64,000 nt of DNA from an uncultured Actinomycetes bacterium (GCA_937926105.1 CALANS010000051.1:186001-250000), one strand, 5' to 3'. Numbered from the stretch's first letter, positions 48,192 through 57,052 are shown. The notes: generated by a model not told the origin, from the letters alone. Made by a program: numbers and translations.

Positions 48192-49162
48192 CGATTCCAC
48201 TGCGCCCAGCCGATGTCGACGACGCCGCGCGGCGTCTGGCGGGAGTGGCCCACCGGACCCCGATCGTCACCTCCCGGACGTTGGACGCCCGGGCGGGACG
48301 TCGCGTGTACCTCAAATGCGAGAACCTCCAGCGGGTAGGCGCGTTCAAGTTTCGCGGGGCGTTCAATGCCATCTCCCAGCTGGATCCGGAACAGCTGCGG
48401 CGGGGCGTGACGGCCTATTCGTCGGGCAATCACGCTCAGGCGGTCGCGCTGGCCTGCCGCGAACTGGGGACCACGGCGGTGGTGGTGGTCCCCGACGACG
48501 TGGCTCCCGCGAAGCGCGCGGCGATCGCCGGTTACGGCGCCGAGATCGTGTCCTACGACAGGCTGACCGACGATCGGGCGGCGATCTGCCGGCGGATCGC
48601 CGCGCAGCGTGGTTTGGCGATGGTGGCACCGTTCGAGGATCTGCACGTGATGGCCGGCCAGGGCACGGTTGCGCTGGAGCTGCTGCACGATGCCCCGGAC
48701 TGCGACGCGATCGCCGTTCCGGTGAGCGGCGGTGGGTTGATCGCTGGCTGCGCGGTCGCGGCGACCGGACTGCGGCCCGGCATTCGAATGGTTGGCGTGG
48801 AGCCGTCCACCGGAGACGACACCCGGCTGTCGATGGAGGCCGGTCGGCGGGTGAGGGTGCCGACCCCGCAGACCATTGCCGACGGGCTGCGGTCGGCCAC
48901 CCCCGGCGAGATGACCTTTGCCATCAACCGGCGGCTGCTGGATCGGGTGGTCGTGGTTGACGACCAGGAGATCGTCGAGGCCATGCGGTTCGCGTTCGAG
49001 CGCCTCAAACTGGTGCTGGAGCCCAGTGGTGCGGTCGCACTGGCGGCCGTGCTCGCCGGGCGGGTACCTGGGGAGCATGTCGGCGTGGTGCTGTCGGGTG
49101 GCAATATCGACCCGGACCGGTTTGCCGAGGTGATCGGGGGTGGTCAGCCCTCGTCGAAATAG
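48188..49162 (+). CDS. PLP-dependent threonine/serine dehydratase-like enzyme
   Basis: A 324-residue fold-type II PLP enzyme similar to catabolic threonine dehydratase, serine racemase and threo-3-hydroxyaspartate ammonia-lyase. The cofactor Lys is K54 in GAFKFRGAFN. The phosphate loop is SGGGLIAG, with SSGNHAQAVALA before it and SGGNID at the end. There is no regulatory ACT domain. As the last gene of the importer operon (ATGA overlap) it may deaminate, or racemise, beta-hydroxy amino acids released from the peptides. The 3' end overlaps the convergent SIS gene by 19 bases. Confidence 0.88.
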   Translation: MTIPLRPADVDDAARRLAGVAHRTPIVTSRTLDARAGRRVYLKCENLQRVGAFKFRGAFNAISQLDPEQLRRGVTAYSSGNHAQAVALACRELGTTAVVVVPDDVAPAKRAAIAGYGAEIVSYDRLTDDRAAICRRIAAQRGLAMVAPFEDLHVMAGQGTVALELLHDAPDCDAIAVPVSGGGLIAGCAVAATGLRPGIRMVGVEPSTGDDTRLSMEAGRRVRVPTPQTIADGLRSATPGEMTFAINRRLLDRVVVVDDQEIVEAMRFAFERLKLVLEPSGAVALAAVLAGRVPGEHVGVVLSGGNIDPDRFAEVIGGGQPSSK

Positions 49163-49821
49163 ATGTTCAGTGCGCGAGTGAGCTTCTGCCGCTTGTCGAT
49201 CCGGCGCCGTGCCCCCTTGGCGCTGGCAACGGCCAGTTCGGTCAATACGTGGATCGCGGCGACCAGCGCGGTCGGCGAGTCGTCCTCCAGGGTGTTCTCC
49301 GTGGGCACCACGATGCTCACCGATGCGATCGAGCAGATCGGTGCGGCGAGGCTGTCGGTGATGGCTACCACGTCGCCACCCGCCGCTCGGAACTGCCGGG
49401 AGAACTCGATGGTGTACCGACGGTAGCGGTACACGGAAAACGCGATCAGCACGTCGGTGTTGCGGACGTCCGCCAGGATATCCAGCGGCCGTACGATGGC
49501 GCCGTCGATCAGCGTCACCTGCGACAGGCCCGCCGACAGATCGCCGGCCAGGAGGGTGGAATAGGCGAACGACTTCCCCTCGCCGATCACGAACCGGCGG
49601 CGTGCGGACACCACCAATGCCGTTGCCTGGACAGCGGTCCCGTCCGTCTCCAGGGATTCGAAAGCGTTGGCGAGGATCCGGCGTTCCCGCTCGATGATCT
49701 TCCGCTGCAACGTCGATGAGGCGGACCGGCGGCCGGAGCGCTTGGCTCCGTCCGCGTGTTCCGCTTGCTCGCCGTCGTTATCGTGATTCGTATGTTGTGA
49801 CTTGACAGTGTGCTGTGGCAT
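49144..49821 (-). CDS. SIS-domain protein related to MurR/RpiR regulators, without visible HTH
   Basis: A 225-residue protein. From about residue 70 it has an RpiR-like SIS fold: RRFVIGEGKSFAYSTLLAGDL, DVLIAFSVYRYRRYTIEF, GGDVVAITDSLAAPI and the end ENTLEDDSPTALVAAIHVLTE. The usual 75-residue N-terminal helix-turn-helix is replaced by a His/Asp-rich stretch and one helix (LQRKIIERERRILANAFE). ATG at 49821 has GGAGG ten bases upstream. It could sense a sugar phosphate and act through another protein, or be an isomerase. It faces the importer operon and is divergent from the next hydrolase gene. Confidence 0.75.
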   Translation of the reverse strand: MPQHTVKSQHTNHDNDGEQAEHADGAKRSGRRSASSTLQRKIIERERRILANAFESLETDGTAVQATALVVSARRRFVIGEGKSFAYSTLLAGDLSAGLSQVTLIDGAIVRPLDILADVRNTDVLIAFSVYRYRRYTIEFSRQFRAAGGDVVAITDSLAAPICSIASVSIVVPTENTLEDDSPTALVAAIHVLTELAVASAKGARRRIDKRQKLTRALNIYFDEG

Positions 49822-50028
49822 GGGTGGCGTTCCTCCGTCATTGTTCGGCACGGACGCTCGTCGTTGATCGTAGTGTAGTGATCAGAACTGGTTTGGGCCA
49901 TCCGCGCCGCCAACAAAATCCGCAATGCGCCCCTCGCTATGGGCTCGATGCGGCGGTAACATGTGCAGACATACGATTCGTAACGTGGGCCGGTCGGCAT
50001 CCACACCGAGCAGAGTGAAGGGGCGTCG

Positions 50029-50928
50029 GTGCAGTCCGAACAGTACGTTGACGTACCGGGTGGCCGGGTCTGGTGCCGGACCGTCGGATCGGGTCCCGGC
50101 CTACCGCTGCTGGTGCTGCATGGCGGCCCGGGGTTCACCTGCGAGTACCTGGACAGCCTGGCCGAGTTGGGCGATGGCCGCCCGGTCGTGATGTTCGACC
50201 AGCTCGGCTGCGGGCGTTCCGATCGCCCGGACGACGCGTCCCTGTGGACGGTCGACAGGTTCGTGGCCGAGGTCGCCTGCGTCCGTCGCGCGTTGGGCTT
50301 GCATCAGCTGCACCTGCTCGGCCAGTCGTGGGGAGCGATGCTGGCAGTGGACGTGGTGCTGGCCGGCGCGACCGGGATCGCCGGCCTGATCCTGGCCAGC
50401 CCGCCGCTGTCGATCCCGCTATGGATGGCCGATGCCCGGCGGTTGCGCGCGCAGTTGCCAGAGCGGGTGCAGCGCACCCTGGCCGAGCACGAGGAGCGCG
50501 GATTCACCGCCTGCCCGGAATACCGGGCGGCATCCCTGGAATACAGCCGCCGGTACATCTGCCGGGCCGACCCATGGCCGGACGGCTATGAGCGCTCGTT
50601 CGTCGGCGAGGGCGAGCAGGTCTACCACACGATGTGGGGTCCGAACGAATTCACCGTCACCGGTACGTTGTCGAGCTACGACCGCACCGACCGGCTGGCC
50701 GAGATCACCCACCCCACCCTGCTGACGTGTGGTCGGTTCGACGAGGCGACGCCCGAGGCGACGCTGGCCTACCAGGAGCGCATGCCGAACGCCCGGACGG
50801 TGGTCTTCGAACGCAGCGCCCATTGTGCGCATCTGGAGGAGCGCGAGGCCTACCTGTCGGAGCTGCGAACGTTCCTGGGAGCCGTCGAATCAGCAGACCA
50901 GCTCGGCGCCGGATCGGGTGCGAAATGA
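50029..50928 (+). CDS. Proline iminopeptidase-like alpha/beta hydrolase
   Basis: A 299-residue serine hydrolase of family S33. HGGPGFTCEYL (oxyanion HGGPG), MFDQLGCGRS, nucleophile in GQSWGAM (near 106), Asp in CGRFDEATP and His in SAHCAHLEE match prolyl aminopeptidases, which remove an N-terminal Pro or other residue from small peptides. GTG at 50029 follows AAGGGG. It overlaps the serine hydrolase gene downstream by ATGA. The 177-base gap before it must carry the promoters of this gene and of the SIS gene; no clear repeat was found there. Confidence 0.87.
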   Translation: MQSEQYVDVPGGRVWCRTVGSGPGLPLLVLHGGPGFTCEYLDSLAELGDGRPVVMFDQLGCGRSDRPDDASLWTVDRFVAEVACVRRALGLHQLHLLGQSWGAMLAVDVVLAGATGIAGLILASPPLSIPLWMADARRLRAQLPERVQRTLAEHEERGFTACPEYRAASLEYSRRYICRADPWPDGYERSFVGEGEQVYHTMWGPNEFTVTGTLSSYDRTDRLAEITHPTLLTCGRFDEATPEATLAYQERMPNARTVVFERSAHCAHLEEREAYLSELRTFLGAVESADQLGAGSGAK

Positions 50929-51977
50929 CCGACCGGTTCGAGGAGGTACTGCGGGCCGGCTACGCCGGCGGTACGTTCTCCGGCGCGGCTTGGTCGACGG
51001 GCACCGCGGATCGGGTGGACTCGGCCGGCGTGATCGGCGAACTGTCCTGGGGCGGCCCGGCCGCGAACGCAGACACGTTGTGGGATCTGGCATCGGTCAC
51101 CAAGCCGATCGTCGCGCTGGCCGTGATGAGGCTGGTGCAGGACGGATGGATGACGCTGGACGACACCATCGGGCAGCACCTGGACGACTACCGCGGCACC
51201 GACAAGGAACGCCTCACGGTTCGCCAGTTGCTGACCCACACGGCGGGCTTTCCCGCCGAGCTGCCGATGTACCGCTGGTGCGACTCGCGCCAGGCGATGC
51301 TGGACGAAATCCGCGGCGTGAGCCTGCGGTTCGAGCCGAGCACGGATGTGGAGTACACCTCGCAGGGGTTCATCGTGCTGGGCCTGATGGCGGAGGCGGC
51401 GACCGGGATGCCGCTGGATGAGGTGGTGCGCGGCACCGTCACCGAGCCGGCCGGGCTGTCGCGCACCCTGTTCCGGCCCGGCGCGGCGGATCGTCCGCTG
51501 GCGGCCGCGACCGAGGAATGCCCCTGGCGGGGCGGGGTGGTGCAAGGCACCGTGCACGACGAGAACGCTGAGGTGCTCGGGGGTATCGCTGGGCATGCCG
51601 GGCTGTTCGCCACGCTGCCGGACCTGCAGTCCCTGGCGCAGCTGCTGTGCCGCGGCGCATCCGGAGCCGACACGGCGGTGCTATCGGCTCGGACCCTGGC
51701 CACCATGATCGCGCCCGCGACCGATCACCTTCGTCACCGCCGCACGCTCGGCTGGCAGGGCAAGGATCGGGTGTCCAGCCCCGCCGGCGATCTCGCCGGC
51801 CCGCGCACCTTCGGTCACACCGGATTCACCGGCACCAGCATGTGGATCGACCCGGACGCCGGCCGGTATGTGGTGCTGTTGACCAACCGAGTGCACCCCA
51901 CCCGTGCGAGCGGCGGGCTACCGCGCATCCGCCGGCTGGTGCACAACATCGGGTTCGGCTACTCGGCCGGCGAATAG
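50925..51977 (+). CDS. Beta-lactamase-family (class C fold) serine hydrolase
   Basis: A 350-residue penicillin-binding-fold hydrolase. The SxxK motif is SVTK in LWDLASVTKPIVAL (near 60). The second motif is Tyr in VEYTSQGF, and HTGFTGTS replaces KTG. GGIAGHAGLFATLPDL is shared with secreted or cytoplasmic hydrolases of the EstB/AmiE type, one of which in Bacillus is an N-acetylmuramoyl-L-alanine amidase. There is no signal peptide. It is coupled to the iminopeptidase-like gene. Peptidase, esterase or amidase activity are all possible. Confidence 0.85.
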   Translation: MTDRFEEVLRAGYAGGTFSGAAWSTGTADRVDSAGVIGELSWGGPAANADTLWDLASVTKPIVALAVMRLVQDGWMTLDDTIGQHLDDYRGTDKERLTVRQLLTHTAGFPAELPMYRWCDSRQAMLDEIRGVSLRFEPSTDVEYTSQGFIVLGLMAEAATGMPLDEVVRGTVTEPAGLSRTLFRPGAADRPLAAATEECPWRGGVVQGTVHDENAEVLGGIAGHAGLFATLPDLQSLAQLLCRGASGADTAVLSARTLATMIAPATDHLRHRRTLGWQGKDRVSSPAGDLAGPRTFGHTGFTGTSMWIDPDAGRYVVLLTNRVHPTRASGGLPRIRRLVHNIGFGYSAGE

Positions 51978-52004
51978 CCGTTCACCCGGCCGGCGGGTCG
52001 CAAC

Positions 52005-52952
52005 TCAGCCGGCCAGCTTGGGCAGGTCCTCCGGCCCGGCCGGCTCGGTGGGTGCCCGGTGGCCCAACTCGACCACCAGCATCGCCGCCACCATCAGAGC
52101 CCCGCCCAGCGCCACCCGCCAGGTCAGCGGTTCGGCGAAGAACGCGATCGACAGCACCGCCGACCAACCGGGTTCGGTGGACATCACGATGGCCGCCCGG
52201 CTGGCCGAGATCTGCGACTGAGCCCAGGTTTGCACGATCATCGCCAGCGCGCCGGACACCACGGCCAGATACACCAGGATGATCCAGCCGCCGGCCGACC
52301 GGGGTGTCGCGAACCCGTCGCCGATGGTGGCGACGCCGCACAGCACGGCGATCACCACCATCTGAACGATCGCCATGCCCAGCGCGTCCCGTGCCCGGGC
52401 CCACGCTCCCAACCCGACGATGTGCAGCGCGAACAGCAGCGCGGAGATCAGGGTCAGCCATTCGCCGAAGCCGAGCGATAGGCCACGCAGCGCCAGCACT
52501 CCCAGCCCCAGCACCGCGAGCACCGCGCCGGCCCAGGCCCGCCTGCCGATCGGCGTCCGCAGCAGCACGGCGGCACACAGCGGGGTGAGCACCACGTACA
52601 GCCCGGTGATGAATCCGGAGATCGTTGCCGGGGTGTGCACCAGCCCGATGGTTTGTACCAGCTGCGCCGCGCCGTACACCACGCCCAGCGCGGTGGCGTG
52701 CAGCAGCGCCCGGCGGGAGAGCCGGCCGATCGCGCGCGGAAACGCGATCAGCAGCGCCACCGCCGCGATCGCGAAGCGGATCGCCAGGAACTGCCGGGGG
52801 CTGAGTTCACCCAGCAGCGCCTTGGTCAGCGGGAAGCTGGAGCCCCAGACGACCGCGACCGTGAGCAGGGCCAGGATTGCCAGCATCGGCCCGCTGAGTC
52901 CGCGGGCGCGGAGCCTGGAGGGCACCGCGGGCTCAGAGCTGGCCGGGCGCAC
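52005..52952 (-). CDS. EamA/DMT-superfamily membrane transporter
   Basis: A protein with ten membrane helices in two EamA repeats. The first helix has VVWGSSFPLTKALLGELSP, and the second repeat includes PGWSAVLSIAFFAEPLTW. Two starts are plausible: GTG at 52952 (315 residues) or ATG at 52886 (293 residues, nearer the usual length). Neither has a good ribosome site. It faces the serine hydrolase gene tail to tail with a 27-base gap and is divergent from the sigma-factor gene. Possible exporter of amino acids or metabolites. Confidence 0.83.
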   Translation of the reverse strand: MRPASSEPAVPSRLRARGLSGPMLAILALLTVAVVWGSSFPLTKALLGELSPRQFLAIRFAIAAVALLIAFPRAIGRLSRRALLHATALGVVYGAAQLVQTIGLVHTPATISGFITGLYVVLTPLCAAVLLRTPIGRRAWAGAVLAVLGLGVLALRGLSLGFGEWLTLISALLFALHIVGLGAWARARDALGMAIVQMVVIAVLCGVATIGDGFATPRSAGGWIILVYLAVVSGALAMIVQTWAQSQISASRAAIVMSTEPGWSAVLSIAFFAEPLTWRVALGGALMVAAMLVVELGHRAPTEPAGPEDLPKLAG

Positions 52953-53039
52953 CTGCTGATCGTGCCAAATGTTTCCGTCGCGCTGCCGTGCAACCCCGCG
53001 ACCGCTACCGTCCGTCGTATCGACAGGGCAGGAGGACAG

Positions 53040-53603
53040 GTGGGGCGGCGCAGTGCGCGAACCGACGCGGCCGAGGGCGCGGCAGATCACGCGAACGCGG
53101 ATGCGGCGTTCACGGCCTACGTGGCTGCCCGTCGCGACGTGGTGCGGCGGACGGCGTACCTGCTGTGCGGCGACTGGCACGCCGCCGACGACCTCACCCA
53201 GACGGCGTTCGTCAAGCTGTATGGAGCCTGGCACCGGATTCGCGATCGGGGCGCGTTGGACGCGTATGTGCGGTCGGTGCTGGTGCGCGCCACGATCGAC
53301 GAGTCCCGTCGGCCGTGGCGCCGGGAGAAGGCCGTCGACGCGGTGCCGGACAACCCTGCCCCGTCCGACATCGCGTCGGCGGTCGCCGACCGGGCACTGG
53401 TCCGATCGGCGCTGGCGGTGGTGCCGCCCGGACAGCGGGCGGTACTGGTGCTGCGGTACTTCGAGGGCCTGGACGTGGCGGAGACGGCGGCCGCGCTGGG
53501 GTGTTCGGAGGGCAACGTGAAGTCGCAGACGGCGCGCGGCCTGGCGGCCCTGCGCGCCACGCTGGCGGGCTCGGGGCAGGAGGTGACGAGCAGTGGCGAC
53601 TGA
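53040..53603 (+). CDS. ECF sigma factor, SigE-like family
   Basis: A 187-residue extracytoplasmic-function sigma factor. Region 2 is FTAYVAARRDVVRRTAYLLCG then DDLTQTAFVKLY; region 4 is VVPPGQRAVLVLRYFEGLDVAETAAALGCSEGNVKSQ. GTG at 53040 is chosen because GGAGG lies four bases upstream. The Ser/Gly-rich end overlaps the next gene by 11 bases. The likely partner is the membrane protein encoded next. The target promoters are not known. Confidence 0.9.
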   Translation: MGRRSARTDAAEGAADHANADAAFTAYVAARRDVVRRTAYLLCGDWHAADDLTQTAFVKLYGAWHRIRDRGALDAYVRSVLVRATIDESRRPWRREKAVDAVPDNPAPSDIASAVADRALVRSALAVVPPGQRAVLVLRYFEGLDVAETAAALGCSEGNVKSQTARGLAALRATLAGSGQEVTSSGD

Positions 53604-54666
53604 CCAGGTTCCGGGCGGTGACGAGCCAGCCGCGGAGCACTCGGGCTCCGGCGGCGACCCGGTCGCGGCGGAACTGGGCGCCCTGTTCGGCGCCGCCCTC
53701 GCCGACGAGCCGCCGAGTTCGGTGACGCCACTGGGGGTGCTGCACCAGGCGACGCTGGCCGACTCCGCCCGACGACAGCGGCGGGTTGCGGTGGCCCGTC
53801 GCTGGGGTGGGGGCCTGCTCGCGGCGGCCGCGGTGGTAGGGCTGGTGGTGGTCCTGGGTCCGGTGTTGGGCAACCGGGCGGAACCCTCGGTGGCGGGCGG
53901 ACGGGCGGAGAGCGCCGCCGCCTCGTCCGGTTCAGCTGGCTCGGCCGGTCCCGCCAACGCTCCGGATGCGGGTGCCTCGGGCGGTTCGGGAGGCGCCGCG
54001 AGCACGCCGGCCGCGGGGCCCGGCGTGCCGGGAACGTCCGAAGGTGGCTATGTCGCGTCGGGTGGTGGCGCCGAGTCCGGCGGCGAGGAGTCGGCCACGC
54101 CGCCGCAGCCCGGCCGCGGCGCCGGTTCGTGCGCCGCGTCGGATCCGTGCTCGACTCCGAGCAGTGCCCGCGCGGATGACGGCCAGCAACCGGCCGAGGT
54201 CACGGGCAGCGGAGATAGCGCGGATCAGTCCGCTCGACCCAGTAGAGCCCTCGGCACCACGGCGACCCTGACCGGAACCGGCATGTCCGGGTGTCCGCTG
54301 TTTCCGCCGCTGGAGGACGCTGAGCGCGCAGCCGTGCTCGATGCGCTGCCCGATAGCTCCGTCACCGTCGAGGCCCGGGTCTCCGGGTGTGCGCCCGGCC
54401 TGCAGCGTGCCTCCGTGGTACGGCCCCGCTGGTCGGGCGCGGCGCTGATCGTCGCCGTCCAGACGGTGGGCCACACGCCGACCGATACGACCGGCGCCGC
54501 AGGGTCGGCCATCGCCGCCCCGGGTGCCACCCCGGTGGCGGAAACCGTCCGGGCCGTTCGGGGCGGGACCGTCGTGGTCGTCACCGCCAATCCGCAGGCC
54601 GCCGACCATCTGACTACAGACCGGCTACACGCCATTGCCCGGGCGGTACTGGACGCCACCGGCTGA
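53593..54666 (+). CDS. Membrane protein, putative anti-sigma partner of the ECF sigma factor
   Basis: A 357-residue protein with a cytoplasmic N-terminus (1-70, including VAAELGALFGAAL), one membrane helix (about 72-92, WGGGLLAAAAVVGLVVVLG), a long Ala/Gly/Ser/Pro linker (95-230) and a folded outer domain with four Cys-containing or hydrophobic strands (GMSGCPLFPPL, SGCAPGLQ, GTVVVVTANPQ). No zinc-binding anti-sigma motif is seen. The role is inferred from the overlap with the sigma gene and from the topology. Confidence 0.7.
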   Translation: MATDQVPGGDEPAAEHSGSGGDPVAAELGALFGAALADEPPSSVTPLGVLHQATLADSARRQRRVAVARRWGGGLLAAAAVVGLVVVLGPVLGNRAEPSVAGGRAESAAASSGSAGSAGPANAPDAGASGGSGGAASTPAAGPGVPGTSEGGYVASGGGAESGGEESATPPQPGRGAGSCAASDPCSTPSSARADDGQQPAEVTGSGDSADQSARPSRALGTTATLTGTGMSGCPLFPPLEDAERAAVLDALPDSSVTVEARVSGCAPGLQRASVVRPRWSGAALIVAVQTVGHTPTDTTGAAGSAIAAPGATPVAETVRAVRGGTVVVVTANPQAADHLTTDRLHAIARAVLDATG

Positions 54667-54687
54667 TCGTCAGGGCCGGGAAGGCGG

Positions 54688-54724
54688 TCGGCTCCGCAGG
54701 CGGCGTGCCACCCGGCGGAGCCGA
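54688..54724 (+). terminator. Hairpin between the anti-sigma-like gene and purB
   Basis: TCGGCTCCG (54688-54696) pairs with CGGAGCCGA (54716-54724) around a 19-base loop. The stem is moderate and the loop large. It could be a weak terminator or part of the purB leader. Confidence 0.4.
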
Positions 54725-54754
54725 TCGCGGTCCGTGCCTGGGACACTGGAGCAC

Positions 54755-56191
54755 GTGACCCCACCGCGACCCGCCGTGCCGGACGTGCTGGCCGACCGCT
54801 ACGCCAGCCCCGAGATGCTCGCGATCTTCTCGCCGACCGGAAAGATCATCGCCGAGCGGCGGCTGTGGCTGGCCGTGCTGCGCGCCCAGGCCCGGCTCGG
54901 CCTGCCGGTCGAGGACGGGGTGATCGCCGACTACCAGGCCGTGGTCGACCGGGTGGACCTGGCATCGATTGCCGCGCGTGAGCGGGTGACGCGGCATGAC
55001 GTGAAGGCCCGCATCGAGGAGTTCAACGCGCTGGCCGGGCATCAGCGCATCCACCAGGGCATGACGAGCCGCGACCTGACCGAGAACGTCGAGCAGGCAC
55101 AGGTTCTCGCCGGCCTTGGGCTGGTGCGGGACCGGACGGTGGCAATGCTTTCGGCGCTCGGCCGGCGAGCCGCCGACCATGCCGGGCTGGTGATGGCCGG
55201 CCGGTCGCACAATGTCGCCGCCCAGGCCACCACGCTGGGCAAGCGGTTCGCCAGCGCTGCCGACGAGCTGCTGGTCGCCTATCACCGGACGCAGGATCTG
55301 CTGGCCCGCTACCCGTTGCGCGGTATCAAGGGCCCGGTCGGCACTGCCGCCGACCTACTGGACCTGCTCGGCTCGGCCGAAGCGGTCGCCGAGCTGGAAT
55401 CATCGGTGGTGCAGGAGGTTTCGGGCCGGAACGAGGTGTTCGCCTCCGTCGGTCAGGTATACCCTCGCTCGTTGGACCACGATGTGTTGTCCGCGCTGGT
55501 GCAGCTCGCGGCCGGTCCCGCGTCGCTGGCGACCACGATCCGGCTGATGGCCGGCGCGGAGCTGGCCACCGAGGGTTTCGCAGCCGGGCAGGTGGGTTCC
55601 TCGGCCATGCCGCACAAGATGAACACCCGCTCCTGCGAGCGGGTGTGCGGGCTCGCGGTGGTGCTGCGCGGCTACGCGTCGATGGCGGCGGAACTGGCTG
55701 GGGCGCAATGGAACGAGGGTGACGTCTTCTGCTCGGTGGTGCGCCGGGTGGCGCTGCCGGACGCCTTCTACGCGATCGATGGGCTGCAGCAGACCTTCCT
55801 CACGGTGCTGGCCGACTTCGGCGCCTACCCGGCCGTGATCGAGGCCGAGCTGCAGCGGTACCTGCCGTTCCTGGCCACCACCAAGATCCTGATGGCGGCG
55901 ATCCGGGCCGGGGTTGGCCGGGAGAGCGCGCACGAGGCGATCAAGGAGCACGCGGTCGCCGTGGCGTTGGCCATGCGGGAGACCGGCCGGGCCGACAACG
56001 ATCTGCTGGACCGGCTGGCCGCCGACCCGCGGCTTCCGCTGGATCGGGCGGCGCTGCAGGCGCTGGTCGACGATCAAGGTTCGTTTACCGGCCTGGCCGG
56101 AGCCCAGATCGCCGCGGTGCTGGCCCGGATCGAGGCGGTCGTCGCCGAGCATCCGAGGGCCGCCCAGTACACCCCCGGCGCGATCCTGTAG
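54755..56191 (+). CDS. purB: Adenylosuccinate lyase
   Basis: A 478-residue fumarase/aspartase-superfamily enzyme of purine synthesis. It cleaves SAICAR to AICAR and adenylosuccinate to AMP, releasing fumarate. Family features are RYASPEMLAIFSP at the start, HQRIHQGMTSRDLTENVEQ (substrate-binding Thr-Ser), GRSHNVAAQATTLGKR (catalytic His region) and the signature loop GSSAMPHKMN near 281. GTG at 54755 gives the family N-terminus. The next gene is convergent with a 9-base gap. Confidence 0.96.
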   Translation: MTPPRPAVPDVLADRYASPEMLAIFSPTGKIIAERRLWLAVLRAQARLGLPVEDGVIADYQAVVDRVDLASIAARERVTRHDVKARIEEFNALAGHQRIHQGMTSRDLTENVEQAQVLAGLGLVRDRTVAMLSALGRRAADHAGLVMAGRSHNVAAQATTLGKRFASAADELLVAYHRTQDLLARYPLRGIKGPVGTAADLLDLLGSAEAVAELESSVVQEVSGRNEVFASVGQVYPRSLDHDVLSALVQLAAGPASLATTIRLMAGAELATEGFAAGQVGSSAMPHKMNTRSCERVCGLAVVLRGYASMAAELAGAQWNEGDVFCSVVRRVALPDAFYAIDGLQQTFLTVLADFGAYPAVIEAELQRYLPFLATTKILMAAIRAGVGRESAHEAIKEHAVAVALAMRETGRADNDLLDRLAADPRLPLDRAALQALVDDQGSFTGLAGAQIAAVLARIEAVVAEHPRAAQYTPGAIL

Positions 56192-56200
56192 CTCGCCGGG

Positions 56201-57052
56201 CTACTCGTCCAGGGTGATGGAGCCGTCCCGGCGACTCCGCTCGGCGAATCGTTCGATGAGCCAGGCTCCCAGCGCTGCCCAGCAGGCGCCGATGGCCAGG
56301 GCCAGCACCAGTGGCGGGAGTGCGTGCACGAGCCCGCGGTCGAGTCCGGTGCGTAGGCCGTACAGGACATGGGTGACGGGCAACCCCTGAGCGATGGCCT
56401 GGACCGGGGTGGGCCAGAAGCTGACCGGGACGAACACGCCGCAGATGACGGCCATCAGGCTGTGAGTGAGGTTGGAGGCGAGATTGCGCCAGGCCGGCCG
56501 GCGCAGCACGAGCGCGGCGATGGGCATGGCCAATCCGAAACCGGACAATACCCCGCAGGGCACGGCCAGCAGCACCGTGATCACGCCACCGATGTCGTAG
56601 CGGACGCCGAACAGCGGACCGATGGCCAGCAGGGCGATCGTGGAGGTGGCGCACGCGCTGGGGATCCATTGCGTGCTGCGCCCGGTAAACGCCGGCCAGA
56701 CCCGTCCCGGTGCGCTGACCAGGAGGGGCAGCGTGCCGGTGCCGCGTTCCCACGCGGAGGATTGGATGACCCACATGACTTCCTGTACGCCCAGGTACAG
56801 GGCCCGGCCGACGACCAGGAATGTCGCGGTGCCGGGGCTGTCCAGGACCCGTCCGACCAGGCCGTAGAAGACGACCTCGCACAAACAGCGCAGCAGCCAC
56901 CCGACGGTCCACGTCCGCCAGGTATAGCGCCAGGTGAAGTCGACCCAGCCGGTCCGCATGGCGGCCCGGAACGTCGGCCAGGGCGACGGCCGGCGAACCG
57001 CCGGGGCCGCAACGACCAGATCAGAAGGCGGCTCAGAATGCAGCGAGGCCAA
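56201..57052 (-). CDS. ABC-2 exporter permease, second subunit
   Basis: A 283-residue membrane protein with six helices in the ABC-2 fold (for example YTWRTWTVGWLLRCLCEVVFYGL near 45 and GLAMPIAALVLRR near 175). The start is TTG at 57052, supported by a strong GGAGGGGAAAC site. It overlaps the upstream permease gene by 20 bases. Together with the next two genes it makes an ATPase plus two different permeases, as in multidrug or antibiotic-type exporters. The substrate is unknown. Confidence 0.82.
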   Translation of the reverse strand: MASLHSEPPSDLVVAAPAVRRPSPWPTFRAAMRTGWVDFTWRYTWRTWTVGWLLRCLCEVVFYGLVGRVLDSPGTATFLVVGRALYLGVQEVMWVIQSSAWERGTGTLPLLVSAPGRVWPAFTGRSTQWIPSACATSTIALLAIGPLFGVRYDIGGVITVLLAVPCGVLSGFGLAMPIAALVLRRPAWRNLASNLTHSLMAVICGVFVPVSFWPTPVQAIAQGLPVTHVLYGLRTGLDRGLVHALPPLVLALAIGACWAALGAWLIERFAERSRRDGSITLDE

